Notes: a model not told the origin generated them from the letters alone. 39,084 bases of DNA from Rhodobiaceae bacterium (GCA_018624035.1 JAAZUU010000006.1:1-39084); one strand, 5' to 3'. Shown: positions 25,499-33,765, counted from the stretch's first letter. Made by a program: numbers and translations.

Positions 25499-26706
25499 AG
25501 CGCATCCTTCAATCTTGGCAGCATGAACTGGCCCTCCCCGACTATTTCTGACGCCGTTTCCGCGCCATTGAACACCGCATTCATCCTCGCCAGCACTGCC
25601 TGTTGCGCACCGCCACGGTCAAGCTCACCGGTAAAATAGCCATCCAGTTCAACATCGATATCCTCACGCCAGTGCCGCAATGTCTGCGGGTTGCCGCAGA
25701 TTTTTATGATCGGACATAAGGGGTTCCCGGAAGGATTGAACACACCCATCGCAAACAGCCCGAGGTTGCATCCCGCCATCATCATGCCGGTCAGCGAAAC
25801 CGGGCTGAAAAAGGGCGTGTCCATGAAATGCAGGCCAGGCGCGCCGGCAGGCATTCCAAATTCCAGAGCGGAAACAAAATCGGTTGTGCCTGTCTTGCTT
25901 ACCGCCCCCATTGATTTCTCGATCAACGTGGTCAGCCCGCCATCGATATTCTCGCGGGTAGGGTTGGTGCCACGATAATCCTTGCCACTGTCCTGTTCCA
26001 TCAATCTGGCACGGTAGCTAATGAAATCCAGCACCATCTGTCTTGTCGCCGGGTCGGGGCACCGGTCCTCGAACACCGCTTCCGCGCCGATGAATTCTGC
26101 TGTCTCCGAGACCACAGCCGACCCGCCGACAGCTATGGTGAGATCGCAGATATCACCAATCACCGGATTGCTGCAGATGCTGCTGGAAACATCACTGCCG
26201 CCACATTCAAGCGCCAGCGCGACAGCATCTTGCCCGACCATGGTCCGGCGCTGCTCAAGCTTGTTTTGACGGCTGGCGAGCATCTGCAACTTTTCACCGC
26301 CTTCAGCCACGGCCCGAGCCCGCCCGGCGCATTGCATGAAGGCGAGATATTCAATCGGGATTGCCGCGTCGATTTCCCTGGCGAGCCGCTCGGCTGTCGC
26401 GCGGTCATGTGTCAATACCAGCGCCGCTCCCACATTCGGATGGGTCAGCACGCTCCGGATAAAGCGCTCGACCATCACCTCGTCAATTTTCTGCAACCCG
26501 CGGGAAAACGCCCCCATGACGCACAGCGAGTCTGTATCGGTGGCGGCAATGGCGGCGGCTAGGCGATCGGTCAGCGCCACGGTGGAGAGCACGATTCTAT
26601 GATTTCGGATACCCACCCTGCCATCGGATCGGCGATACCCATGCCATTCGAGACTGCTAGCAAAGTCAAAAAGGTCAGTGCTACTCACAGTTATGGACAT
26701 GCACAT
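25495..26706 (-). CDS. UxaA-family sugar-acid dehydratase, large (catalytic) subunit
   Basis: About 403 residues from the ATG at 26706; an ATG at 26700 and a GTG at 26712 are alternatives. The opening HGYRRSDGRVGIRNH is the standard start of the large domain of UxaA/GarD-type enzymes. Other hallmarks are ECGGSDVSSSICSNP, GGLTTLIEKSMGAVSKTGTT and the late IIKICGNPQT. The family includes altronate and galactarate dehydratases (iron-dependent) and the sulfolactate sulfo-lyase SuyB. The ECGGSD, EKSMGAV and MDTP blocks are closer to altronate dehydratase than to SuyB, whose corresponding motif I recall as CGESD. It works with the small SAF subunit encoded just upstream, with which it overlaps. Likely product: a 2-keto-3-deoxy sugar acid (inference). 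Confidence 0.88.
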   Translation of the reverse strand: MCMSITVSSTDLFDFASSLEWHGYRRSDGRVGIRNHRIVLSTVALTDRLAAAIAATDTDSLCVMGAFSRGLQKIDEVMVERFIRSVLTHPNVGAALVLTHDRATAERLAREIDAAIPIEYLAFMQCAGRARAVAEGGEKLQMLASRQNKLEQRRTMVGQDAVALALECGGSDVSSSICSNPVIGDICDLTIAVGGSAVVSETAEFIGAEAVFEDRCPDPATRQMVLDFISYRARLMEQDSGKDYRGTNPTRENIDGGLTTLIEKSMGAVSKTGTTDFVSALEFGMPAGAPGLHFMDTPFFSPVSLTGMMMAGCNLGLFAMGVFNPSGNPLCPIIKICGNPQTLRHWREDIDVELDGYFTGELDRGGAQQAVLARMNAVFNGAETASEIVGEGQFMLPRLKDAL

Positions 26707-26941
26707 GCTCACCCTGTTCGATGGGATGCGTCGCCACGCCGATGCTTATGCCGTATTTGACAACCGCCTCGCCAGGGGCGATGGCCCGCAAACTTACCTT
26801 GTGCCCGAACGGCACCTTGTCCGCGATTGTCATGCCATCGCTCAGGCAAGCGATCCCGGCATCCTCATCCATCAAGGTTGCTACATTGTCAGCCGGACTC
26901 AGGACCAGAAACCGCCTTCCTCGCTGCGTTCCTAGTTGCAT
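26681..26941 (-). CDS. UxaA-family small subunit (SAF domain)
   Basis: The 86-residue protein is a single SAF domain. FLVLSPADNVATLMDEDAG (11-29), GHKVSLRAIAPGEAV (46-60) and the terminal GEHVHVHN (77-84) match the N-terminal domain of altronate and galactarate dehydratases. In single-chain UxaA this domain is fused to the catalytic part; here it is a separate gene whose 3' end overlaps the large-subunit gene. The ATG at 26941 overlaps the preceding SDR stop by ten bases. The domain is needed for substrate binding and activity of the large subunit. Split subunits are common in alphaproteobacteria and are also the arrangement of SuyAB. Confidence 0.88.
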   Translation of the reverse strand: MQLGTQRGRRFLVLSPADNVATLMDEDAGIACLSDGMTIADKVPFGHKVSLRAIAPGEAVVKYGISIGVATHPIEQGEHVHVHNCE

Positions 26942-27660
26942 ACGATCCCCCCGTCCACATTGATCACCTGACCGGTGATATATGCGGAGTCAGGACCAAG
27001 AAGGAACTGGATTACGCTCGCCACCTCGTCCGCTGTGCCAAGGCGCTTCATCGGCACCTCGCCCAGTACTTTATCGATGCCGCGCCTGGCGATGATCTGT
27101 TGCGGCATGCTTGTGTCGATAAATCCGGGAGCCACAACATTCACCAGAACCTGAGGCGCTTCCTTTCTTGCCAGGGATCGCGCCATCCCGACCAAGGCTC
27201 CCTTGGCTGCGCTATAGGCGGTATGCCCCGGCGCGCCTCGTCTGTAGGCCAGCGAGCTGACCAGCACGACACGCGCACCGGTTTCATTCAACAAGGCCTG
27301 ACGAGCGGTCGCGTATAGCGCATAGACATTGCGAATATTTGCCGCCATGACGGGATCATAGACCGTCTCGACATCACCTGAAGCCATATCATCAGGCACG
27401 AAAATACCGGCCAGATGAACCAGTCCATACAGATGGTCTTCCCGGCCCAGAATTGCGCGGCATGCCGCCTCATCCTCCAGTCCGGAGCAGTGATAGACTA
27501 GGCGGCTGGTGTCCGATATCGCGGCTTCCAGAATTTCCGCACCCCGGGGATTGACATCTATGGCGATAACCCGCGCGCCCAGATCGATCAGGCGGTTGAC
27601 AAGAGGGAGTCCAATGCCACCCGATGCGCCTGTAACAATTATTGTTTTTCCATCGAACAT
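26932..27660 (-). CDS. SDR-family oxidoreductase (third of three)
   Basis: Starting at the ATG at 27660 (MFDGKTIIVTGASGGIG), with GGTGG upstream, the protein has 242 residues. The longer frame back to 27729 crosses a terminator-like hairpin. The cofactor motif is TGASGGIG (10-17), with Asp35 after the second strand suggesting NAD rather than NADP. Ser135/Ser136, Tyr149 and Lys153 (YSAAK) form the active site; GQVINVDGG is near the end. It is the first catabolic gene after dctP, separated from it by 110 bases containing the hairpin. It probably dehydrogenates a sugar or sugar acid that enters through the TRAP system. Substrate unknown. Confidence 0.87.
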   Translation of the reverse strand: MFDGKTIIVTGASGGIGLPLVNRLIDLGARVIAIDVNPRGAEILEAAISDTSRLVYHCSGLEDEAACRAILGREDHLYGLVHLAGIFVPDDMASGDVETVYDPVMAANIRNVYALYATARQALLNETGARVVLVSSLAYRRGAPGHTAYSAAKGALVGMARSLARKEAPQVLVNVVAPGFIDTSMPQQIIARRGIDKVLGEVPMKRLGTADEVASVIQFLLGPDSAYITGQVINVDGGIVCN

Positions 27661-27700
27661 AAAGAACCACCAACAAGCAGGTTGCAACGCAAAGATATAC

Positions 27701-27738
27701 AAAAACGAAAGGCGGGCCCATGGTTCCACAGGCCCGCC
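27701..27738 (-). terminator. Terminator-like hairpin downstream of dctP
   Basis: Read on the minus strand, GGCGGGCC (27738-27731), a 12-base loop and GGCCCGCC (27718-27711) form a GC-rich stem followed by TTTCGTTTTT (27710-27701). This is the form of a Rho-independent terminator. It lies 32 bases after the dctP stop and before the SDR gene, so it probably lets dctP be expressed more strongly than the downstream catabolic genes, with partial read-through. Confidence 0.75.
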
Positions 27739-27770
27739 AACAATCCATGGTTATGATTGCCTTGGGAGAA

Positions 27771-28817
27771 TTAGCGGCCTATAACCCGGTTGTTCCTGTC
27801 GGCAAGGTCGGCTTCCGCCTCGGCAACGGCCTTTTCGAATTTCTTCAGCCATTTGTCACCATATTTATCGGCGAACCAGACCTTCATCTTGTCGCGCGCC
27901 TCTACGAAAGTTGCCTTTTCTTTGGCTGACGGCACATAAATCTCACCGCCGAAACCAACAAACTCCTTCAAGGCTCGTGCGTCATACTCCTTGTTCCAGT
28001 CGGACTGGATCATCGATGCCTGCTGAACACCATCGATCACCAAATCCTGGAGGTCGGCAGGCAAGCTCTGCAACCACGCATCCGACATCCACCAGAAAGC
28101 AAAGAGATATGCATGCTCGTCAAGCGTGACATATTTCACGGCTTCATACATCTTCGTCGGGACGATGTCGGTTGCCGCGTTCTTCGTGCCTTCGACAACG
28201 CCTGTTTGCAGCGAGGTATACAGCTCACCCCAGGCAACCGGTGTCGGGTTGCCACCAAGAGACTTGATGAATTCGATCTGCAATGGCGAGTTGATGGTTC
28301 TCATCTTCACGCCCTTCATGTCAGCAGCCGACTTGATCAGCTTGTTGGTGGTGAAGAAATTCCGCCACCGACCGGTGTTGCCAACAGCCACAAGCCGTAC
28401 ATTGCCGGTCGCCGTCAAAATCTCGTCGCGAACCTCATCAAAGAATGAGCTTTGCGCGATACGCTCGGCAATCGAGTCACCATTCATCATGTAGGGGATG
28501 TCCGTGACCTGCAACTCGGGCCAGAAGCTGGCAATACCACCAACTGTTGTGTGGGTCAGCTCCAGCGTGTTCAGCTGCACCTGTTCGATCTGATCGCGGA
28601 AGTTGCCAAGCTGCGCGCCGGGATAAATCTCCACGGTGATCCGCCCATTCGAACGGCTCTCAAGGAATGATTTGAGGAATTCACCGGGCACCTGATCATC
28701 TGATGTCACCGGGCCAACATGGCCATATTTCAGCGTGAACTCAGCCGCAAACGAGGCCGCCGGCAGGCACACAGCCAACAGGCCCGCCATAATGGTTTTG
28801 CTAATGATAGACTTCAT
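27771..28817 (-). CDS. dctP: TRAP transporter solute-binding protein, DctP family
   Basis: The 348-residue protein has a signal peptide, MKSIISKTIMAGLLAVCLPA, with likely cleavage after ASFA. The mature protein begins EFTLKYGHVG. Blocks typical of DctP binding proteins include GNTGRWRNFFTTNK, KGVKMRTINSPLQ and VAWGELYTSLQTGVVEGTKNA; the arginine in KMRT is the residue that usually salt-bridges a carboxylate ligand. An organic acid such as a sugar acid is therefore likely, though a sulfonate is possible. GGAGGAAAATC precedes the ATG. Its own candidate operator lies at 28851-28868 and a terminator-like hairpin follows it, so it seems to be expressed separately at a high level. Confidence 0.93.
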   Translation of the reverse strand: MKSIISKTIMAGLLAVCLPAASFAAEFTLKYGHVGPVTSDDQVPGEFLKSFLESRSNGRITVEIYPGAQLGNFRDQIEQVQLNTLELTHTTVGGIASFWPELQVTDIPYMMNGDSIAERIAQSSFFDEVRDEILTATGNVRLVAVGNTGRWRNFFTTNKLIKSAADMKGVKMRTINSPLQIEFIKSLGGNPTPVAWGELYTSLQTGVVEGTKNAATDIVPTKMYEAVKYVTLDEHAYLFAFWWMSDAWLQSLPADLQDLVIDGVQQASMIQSDWNKEYDARALKEFVGFGGEIYVPSAKEKATFVEARDKMKVWFADKYGDKWLKKFEKAVAEAEADLADRNNRVIGR

Positions 28818-28850
28818 GATTTTCCTCCGACTTTTCTAGGTTGAAAAAAT

Positions 28851-28868
28851 AATGACATCGGTATCATT
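28851..28868. promoter_or_regulatory. Candidate LacI-family operator before dctP
   Basis: AATGACATCGGTATCATT is an imperfect palindrome with a central CG, 33 bases before the dctP start codon. The identical 18-mer occurs at 32091-32108, and a near match at 35165-35182. The form is that of LacI/GntR(E. coli gluconate repressor)-type operators, and a LacI-family gene lies at 33970. I infer that it controls dctP and possibly the downstream catabolic genes. Confidence 0.8.
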
Positions 28869-28901
28869 GCTTGTAAACGAAATTCAGAGCTTACCGGGCC
28901 A

Positions 28902-30188
28902 CTATCCAAATCCGAGCAGCCTCGGCACCGTCATCGAGATCGCGGGCACGTAGGTGACCAGCGCGATAATCGCGATATGGACGATATAGAAAGGCAACAT
29001 TTCCGACACCACCGATTCGATCCTCTCGCGGCTGACCGCCGAGGCAACAAACAGGATCAGCCCCATTGGCGGCGTCGCTAGACCAATTGTCAGATTGACG
29101 CACATGATGATGGCAAAGTGTAACGGGTCCACACCGACAGCCATCGCGGTCGGGGTCAGAATCGGCCCCAGGATCAGGATCGCCGGGCCGGCATCGAGAA
29201 ACATGCCGACAACCACGAGCAGCAGGTTGATCAGCAGCAGCACAACATATTTGTTGTCGGTATATTCAAACAGAAAGGCCGTCAGCAGTTTCGGCACACC
29301 GGACAGGGTGGCGATCCAGGCAAAGACGCTGGCCATTCCGACAGCCAGCAATATCACACTGGATGAAACCGCTGTGCGGAACAGCATGTTCTTCACCCGT
29401 GTCAGCGGCAGACTTTTCATAAAGATGCACAATATTATGGCATAGACCACAGCGGCACCGGCTGCCTCGGTCGGGGTGAACACCCCGGACAGGATTCCCC
29501 CCATGATGATAATGGGTGTGAGAAGCGGCCAGAAGGCATCAAGACCGGCGCGCGCTGCCACGCGCATTCCCGGAAACCGGTCGGCAACCGGATATTCGCG
29601 GCGCCGCGCGATGATCGACACCACTGTCATGAGGCCGACGCCGGTAAGCAACCCCGGAACAACACCCGCAAGGAACAGCGCGGCAACGGATATCTCCATG
29701 ATATAGGCATAGACCACCATGATGATGCTTGGTGGAATGATCGGCCCGATCACTGATGACGCCGCTGTTACCGCGGCGGAAAATTTCCGGGAATAACCCT
29801 GTTTTTCCATTGCCGGTATCAGCATTGAACCAAGTGCCGATGTGTCGGCAACGGCCGAGCCACTCAGACCTGCAAAGAAAATCGACGAGATGATGTTCAC
29901 ATGTGCAAGGCCACCCCGCAGATGCCCGACAAGTACGCGCGCGAAATATACAAGCCGTTCGGTGATACCACCCACATTCATGATTTCCCCGGCAAGGATG
30001 AACATGGGTATGGCAAGCAGGGGGAATTGATTGATCCCGATATAGAGCTTCTGGGCAATGATCGCCAGAAAGACCTCTTTGTCAGCCAGCACAAGGCCGA
30101 GCATAGGTGCCGCGCCCAGAGCGAACACTATCGGCATGCCAACACTGATCAAGCCCAGCAAGATCCAGATAAATGTCACGGGTATCAT
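28902..30188 (-). CDS. dctM: TRAP transporter large permease, DctM family
   Basis: The 428-residue membrane protein starts at the ATG at 30188 (MIPVTFIWILLG), behind GGGGGCGTGAG. It has about twelve hydrophobic segments. FAGLSGSAVADTSALGSMLI and IGPIIPPSIIMVVYA are the usual DctM blocks, and TPTEAAGAAVVYA a further one. DctM forms the transport channel and couples solute import to sodium ions, receiving substrate from DctP. It is 48 bases downstream of dctQ and precedes dctP, an ordinary QMP order. The gene appears complete. Confidence 0.93.
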   Translation of the reverse strand: MIPVTFIWILLGLISVGMPIVFALGAAPMLGLVLADKEVFLAIIAQKLYIGINQFPLLAIPMFILAGEIMNVGGITERLVYFARVLVGHLRGGLAHVNIISSIFFAGLSGSAVADTSALGSMLIPAMEKQGYSRKFSAAVTAASSVIGPIIPPSIIMVVYAYIMEISVAALFLAGVVPGLLTGVGLMTVVSIIARRREYPVADRFPGMRVAARAGLDAFWPLLTPIIIMGGILSGVFTPTEAAGAAVVYAIILCIFMKSLPLTRVKNMLFRTAVSSSVILLAVGMASVFAWIATLSGVPKLLTAFLFEYTDNKYVVLLLINLLLVVVGMFLDAGPAILILGPILTPTAMAVGVDPLHFAIIMCVNLTIGLATPPMGLILFVASAVSRERIESVVSEMLPFYIVHIAIIALVTYVPAISMTVPRLLGFG

Positions 30189-30236
30189 CTCACGCCCCCA
30201 CAAAAATCCCTAAAATGATCCCCAAATAACCAACCA

Positions 30237-30791
30237 CTAGAACTCGTCCAGAACCGGGCGATGTTTGGTAACAAAAGCATCCTGCTGTGCCGGCTTGCCA
30301 GCAATCAGGAAGGACATGTCTTCCAAAAATTGCTGCAATGACACGAGCGCCATGCTGGCCATACCAATGGGAATCGACACAAAAAACCAATACATCGAGA
30401 CATCGCCAACCGAAATGGCCACCTGCGTTCTGCCATTCCAGGCGAAGTCATGGCTCTTCATGGCAAGGAAACCGCAAAAAACGCATACGGCCAGATGCAT
30501 GACCGCAAGAATGAACCGCGTCACCCGTGACGGAAATCTGGAAATGACAATTTCGATATTCGGATGGACGCCAAGGCGCAGAGCAATCGGCGCGCCCAGA
30601 AACACCAGCCAGAGCATCGCATATTTGGCCAGTTCCTCGGACCAGGAGAGGCTGTCATTGAGGACATAGCGGAAGAACACGCCAGCCGAAACAATCGCCG
30701 CAACCGCCAGCACAAGGAACATGGCGCCCCATCGGAATGCGCCCAACTGCACCACATTAATGGCTGACAGACATCTGATTGCCAAATTCAT
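30237..30791 (-). CDS. dctQ: TRAP transporter small permease, DctQ family
   Basis: I start at the ATG at 30791 (MNLAIRCLSAINVVQ, AGGTG upstream), giving 184 residues; the longer frame begins with a GTG at 30821. Four hydrophobic helices are evident. FRYVLNDSLSWSEELAKYAM and LGAPIALRLGVHPNIEI are typical DctQ blocks. DctQ supports the large permease DctM in the inner membrane. It is 40 bases downstream of the enolase-superfamily dehydratase gene, showing that the dehydratase and transporter are probably co-transcribed. Confidence 0.9.
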   Translation of the reverse strand: MNLAIRCLSAINVVQLGAFRWGAMFLVLAVAAIVSAGVFFRYVLNDSLSWSEELAKYAMLWLVFLGAPIALRLGVHPNIEIVISRFPSRVTRFILAVMHLAVCVFCGFLAMKSHDFAWNGRTQVAISVGDVSMYWFFVSIPIGMASMALVSLQQFLEDMSFLIAGKPAQQDAFVTKHRPVLDEF

Positions 30792-30819
30792 GACTGCACC
30801 TACCCCCCCTTGGTCGTCC

Positions 30820-30841
30820 ACTATCCCGGCACTATCCCGGC
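30820..30841. repeat. 11-bp tandem duplication at the dehydratase stop codon
   Basis: ACTATCCCGGC occurs twice head to tail (30820-30830 and 30831-30841). The minus-strand gene stop (TAG, 30834-30832) lies in the second copy, and the other copy carries an extra TAG just downstream. It probably arose by slippage. Confidence 0.8.
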
Positions 30842-32079
30842 ATTATCGTGACTTGCACACCATGCTCTTTCATTGCTGGCAAATCAGGGATGATGCCGAT
30901 GCCATCATCCTCGGGCAACGCTATGCGCCCGCCTGTCGATGGCCGCAAATCCCAATCCGCCAGACTTTCCCTGATCGGGTTATCATTCACGTCGACTTCC
31001 AGCAAACCAGCGTCGCCAATAACAGTCAACATATGTGCCGATGCAGCAAGACCAACCATCCCGCCAAGCCAGTGCGGACAATAGACAGATTTTGGCGGCG
31101 ACTGCACGGCATCACGGCCGCCAAAAATGCGGAGCAGCCCTGTAAACCCGCCGATTTTTCCGATATCCGGTTGCACGAAGGCAAATAATGCCTGTGCCTG
31201 ATAGGCGTCGACAGCATCCAATGTCGGCAGATTTTCACCGCCTGCGAGCGGCACACTGATCATATTGGCCAGTTCTCGCCACTGTGCCTGCGCCGCACTG
31301 GCCCGCAGCGGCTCCTCAATCCACTTCAGATCAAACCGGCTCAAGGCATTGATATTGTCGGCTGCCTGTTGCGGCGACATCCAGGCCTGATTGGCATCAA
31401 TCATCAACTGATGATCTTCATCGATCAATTGACGGGCGACAGCAAGACCGTCCCGGTCAACATCTTCACCAAACCCCACCTTGACCTTGAACGCTGTAAA
31501 TCCGCGTTCGCTTGCGAGCTGCACGCGTTCTCTCGCCTCTTTGGGATGAATGCCGCTGGCATAGGCCCTTACCACATCACCCGACGCACCAAACAGAGCG
31601 CAAAGCCTCATCCCCTGTCGGCGCGCCACCATATCCCACAAGGCCTGATCCACACCGGCAATCACCTGCAACAAGGTGCCGGGGTCGGCAGTCTGCAAGC
31701 CAAGCACCGAAAAGGCGGCGGTCAGACCATCAAAAATCTCTGCTGGGGAGCTGAAATGACGCCCCTTGAGCCAATAGGCGAATTCATTGACCAGCAGGTT
31801 GGCCTTATATTCAGCGCCACGCGACGGAAAATTGCACCATATCTCGCCATGCCCGACACACCCATCAGCGTCGGTGATCCGGACAAGCAATGCGGGGCGG
31901 TCATACATCGTGCCAAATGACGTCTGCACCGGCACATCGATCCCGGCGCGGAGAAGAATTGCCTCGACATGCCTGATCTCATGCCTCTGGTCAGCAAGCC
32001 GCCGCGCCACATCGTCGAGCATTCCGATTTGATCAGCATTCCTCATATTGGTCTTCATTTTGACATGTTGGCAGGCCAT
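30832..32079 (-). CDS. Enolase-superfamily dehydratase (mandelate racemase/muconate lactonizing type)
   Basis: The 415-residue protein shows the full catalytic set of the mandelate racemase branch: FKVKV with Lys198 and Lys200, metal ligands Asp228 (MIDANQAW), Glu255 (WIEEPL) and Glu282 (GGENL), Asp305 and His336 (CPHWLGG). Lys and His on opposite sides fit a sugar-acid dehydratase or epimerase. ATGs at 32058, 32046 and 32020 are alternatives to 32079. Its promoter overlaps a LacI-type operator, and the TRAP genes follow, so the imported compound or its oxidised form may be its substrate. It is divergent from a GMC oxidoreductase. A decayed homologue lies at 7013-7204, near the other GMC gene. 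Confidence 0.9.
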   Translation of the reverse strand: MACQHVKMKTNMRNADQIGMLDDVARRLADQRHEIRHVEAILLRAGIDVPVQTSFGTMYDRPALLVRITDADGCVGHGEIWCNFPSRGAEYKANLLVNEFAYWLKGRHFSSPAEIFDGLTAAFSVLGLQTADPGTLLQVIAGVDQALWDMVARRQGMRLCALFGASGDVVRAYASGIHPKEARERVQLASERGFTAFKVKVGFGEDVDRDGLAVARQLIDEDHQLMIDANQAWMSPQQAADNINALSRFDLKWIEEPLRASAAQAQWRELANMISVPLAGGENLPTLDAVDAYQAQALFAFVQPDIGKIGGFTGLLRIFGGRDAVQSPPKSVYCPHWLGGMVGLAASAHMLTVIGDAGLLEVDVNDNPIRESLADWDLRPSTGGRIALPEDDGIGIIPDLPAMKEHGVQVTIMPG

Positions 32080-32090
32080 TTCAGAAACAT

Positions 32091-32108
32091 AATGACATCG
32101 GTATCATT
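32091..32108. promoter_or_regulatory. Candidate LacI-family operator between dehydratase and GMC genes
   Basis: AATGACATCGGTATCATT is identical to the 18-mer before dctP. It lies 12 bases before the minus-strand dehydratase ATG and 38 bases before the plus-strand GMC ATG, so a single bound repressor could block both. It overlaps the -10 box of the minus-strand promoter. Confidence 0.82.
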
Positions 32109-32131
32109 CCAACGTATTTTCGAAAAGTCAA
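32103..32131 (-). promoter_or_regulatory. Candidate promoter of the minus-strand catabolic operon
   Basis: On the minus strand, TTGACT (32131-32126) is followed after exactly 17 bases by AATGAT (32108-32103), matching consensus at five and four of six positions. The -10 box is the outer half of the candidate operator, so repressor binding would occlude RNA polymerase. Transcription would begin just before the dehydratase start. Confidence 0.5.
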
Positions 32132-32145
32132 CGTTATCCGTCGGG

Positions 32146-33765
32146 ATGCAGAAGTTGGGCGACAAGACTAAAAAATACGATTTTATCATTATCGGCGCCG
32201 GCTCTGCGGGGTGTCTTCTTGCCAACAGATTGTCAGCCAACCCTGCCCATAATGTTCTTTTGGTTGAGGCTGGAGGCTCCGATCGCCGCTTTTGGTCACG
32301 CCTGCCGATTGGCTATTACAAAACCATATACAATCAGGCATTTTCACGCATTTTCCAGACAGAGCCATGCCACGGTAGCGGCGGCCGCGCGATAAAATGG
32401 CCACGTGGACGGATCATTGGCGGCTCCAGCAGCATAAACGGCCTGATCTTTATCCGCGGTCAAAAGGAAGATTTTGACGATTGGCAATCACTTGGAGCCC
32501 GCGGATGGGATTATCAGACGGTGTTGCCCTTTTTCAGGAAACTGGAGGGCTATAAGGGCGGCGAAAGTCAATTCCGAGGCAGCCTTGGGGAGCTGAAGGT
32601 GGATGACCTTCGGTTACGCCATCCCGCCTGCGAGGCGTGGCTGAAGGCGGCGTGTGAATGGGGCCTGCCTCCGATTGACGATTTCAATGGCAATGACTCG
32701 TTTGGCGCGAGCAGATACCAGCTCACTCTCGACGGGAGGTGGCGATCAAGTTCCGCTCGCGCCTTCCTCCACCCCATCGCTCACAGGCAAAATCTGACTG
32801 TTATTTCCAGCGCCCTTGTTGAAAAAATACTTTTTTCGGACAAACGGGCAACCGGCATCATCGCCCGGCGCAAAGGCGTCCGGGAAACCTATGAGGCCGA
32901 CAAGATCATAGTGAGTGCCGGTGCCCTTCAATCACCGCAGATACTGCAATTGTCCGGCATTGGCCCGACGGCGCTGCTGCGCAAGCACGGCATCCCGGTT
33001 ATCCATAGTGCCAGTCAGGTGGGACAGAATCTTCAGGACCACTACCAGATGCGAACCATCGTGCAGATGCGTAATGGCCTGTCGCTGAACAAGGACAGCC
33101 GCAATCCGCTGAAGATGGCCCTGCATGGTCTTAGATGGCTGAAGGACGGGTCCGGTGTTTTGTCTGTCGGCGCTGGCCAGGCGGGTGCCGGCGCGTGCAC
33201 GAAATATGCCGAGAATGGTCGGCCCGACATACAGCTTCTTATTATGCCACTGTCTGTAGATAAACCGGGGGAGCCACTGCATGATTATCCCGGCTTCACC
33301 GCAACCGTCTGGCAATGTCATCCGAAATCCCGCGGGTCCGTTGAAATACGATCTGCCGACCCTGCCGCGGACCCGAAGATACAGCCAAACTATATCTCTG
33401 AGGAACATGACCAGAAAGTCATGATTGAAGGCGTTAAAATAATGCGTGAAATCTATCACATGGCTTCCTTCCGGGATTTGTGGGACACCGAAATTGTTCC
33501 CGGGGCCGATATCGACAATGATGAAAAGATTCTCGATTGCATCCGCAACAATGGGGGCACTGTTTTTCATCCTGTGGGGACCTGCCGGATGGGTGATGAT
33601 GCGGGCGCGGTTGTCGATTCTGAATTGCGGGTGAATGGCGTTAAGGGGCTGTATGTTGCTGACGCTTCGGTAATGCCGAAGATCACATCCGCCAATACCA
33701 ATGCGCCATCGCTGATGATTGGCGAAAAGGCAGCCCATCACATTCTGCAACATCACTCCGGGTAG
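32146..33765 (+). CDS. GMC-family FAD-dependent alcohol dehydrogenase (second copy)
   Basis: Starting at the ATG at 32146 (MQKLGDKTKKYDFIIIGAG), the protein has 539 residues; an earlier ATG at 32092 lies within the operator and is rejected. GAGSAG, GGSSSINGLIFIRGQ and the catalytic His475 (FHPVGTCRMG) with Asn519 (SANTNAPS) are all present at the usual 44-residue spacing. The protein is closely similar to the GMC enzyme at 8089 over its whole length. Family members oxidise primary alcohols, some sugars and polyols. It is divergent from the enolase-superfamily dehydratase, and the pair appears to share one LacI-type operator. No clear Shine-Dalgarno sequence is seen. Confidence 0.92.
   Translation: MQKLGDKTKKYDFIIIGAGSAGCLLANRLSANPAHNVLLVEAGGSDRRFWSRLPIGYYKTIYNQAFSRIFQTEPCHGSGGRAIKWPRGRIIGGSSSINGLIFIRGQKEDFDDWQSLGARGWDYQTVLPFFRKLEGYKGGESQFRGSLGELKVDDLRLRHPACEAWLKAACEWGLPPIDDFNGNDSFGASRYQLTLDGRWRSSSARAFLHPIAHRQNLTVISSALVEKILFSDKRATGIIARRKGVRETYEADKIIVSAGALQSPQILQLSGIGPTALLRKHGIPVIHSASQVGQNLQDHYQMRTIVQMRNGLSLNKDSRNPLKMALHGLRWLKDGSGVLSVGAGQAGAGACTKYAENGRPDIQLLIMPLSVDKPGEPLHDYPGFTATVWQCHPKSRGSVEIRSADPAADPKIQPNYISEEHDQKVMIEGVKIMREIYHMASFRDLWDTEIVPGADIDNDEKILDCIRNNGGTVFHPVGTCRMGDDAGAVVDSELRVNGVKGLYVADASVMPKITSANTNAPSLMIGEKAAHHILQHHSG

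Noticed and set aside
25495-26941. SuyAB-type sulfolactate sulfo-lyase as the identity of the split UxaA-family pair
   Set aside because: The two-gene split fits, but the large subunit has ECGGSD and EKSMGAVSKTGTT blocks closer to altronate/galactarate dehydratases; SuyB, as I recall it, has CGESD. Kept as UxaA-family with substrate open.
32060-32093. Plus-strand promoter TTGACA...CATAAT for the GMC gene
   Set aside because: The boxes are good individually, but the spacing is 22 bases, too long for a normal sigma-70 promoter.
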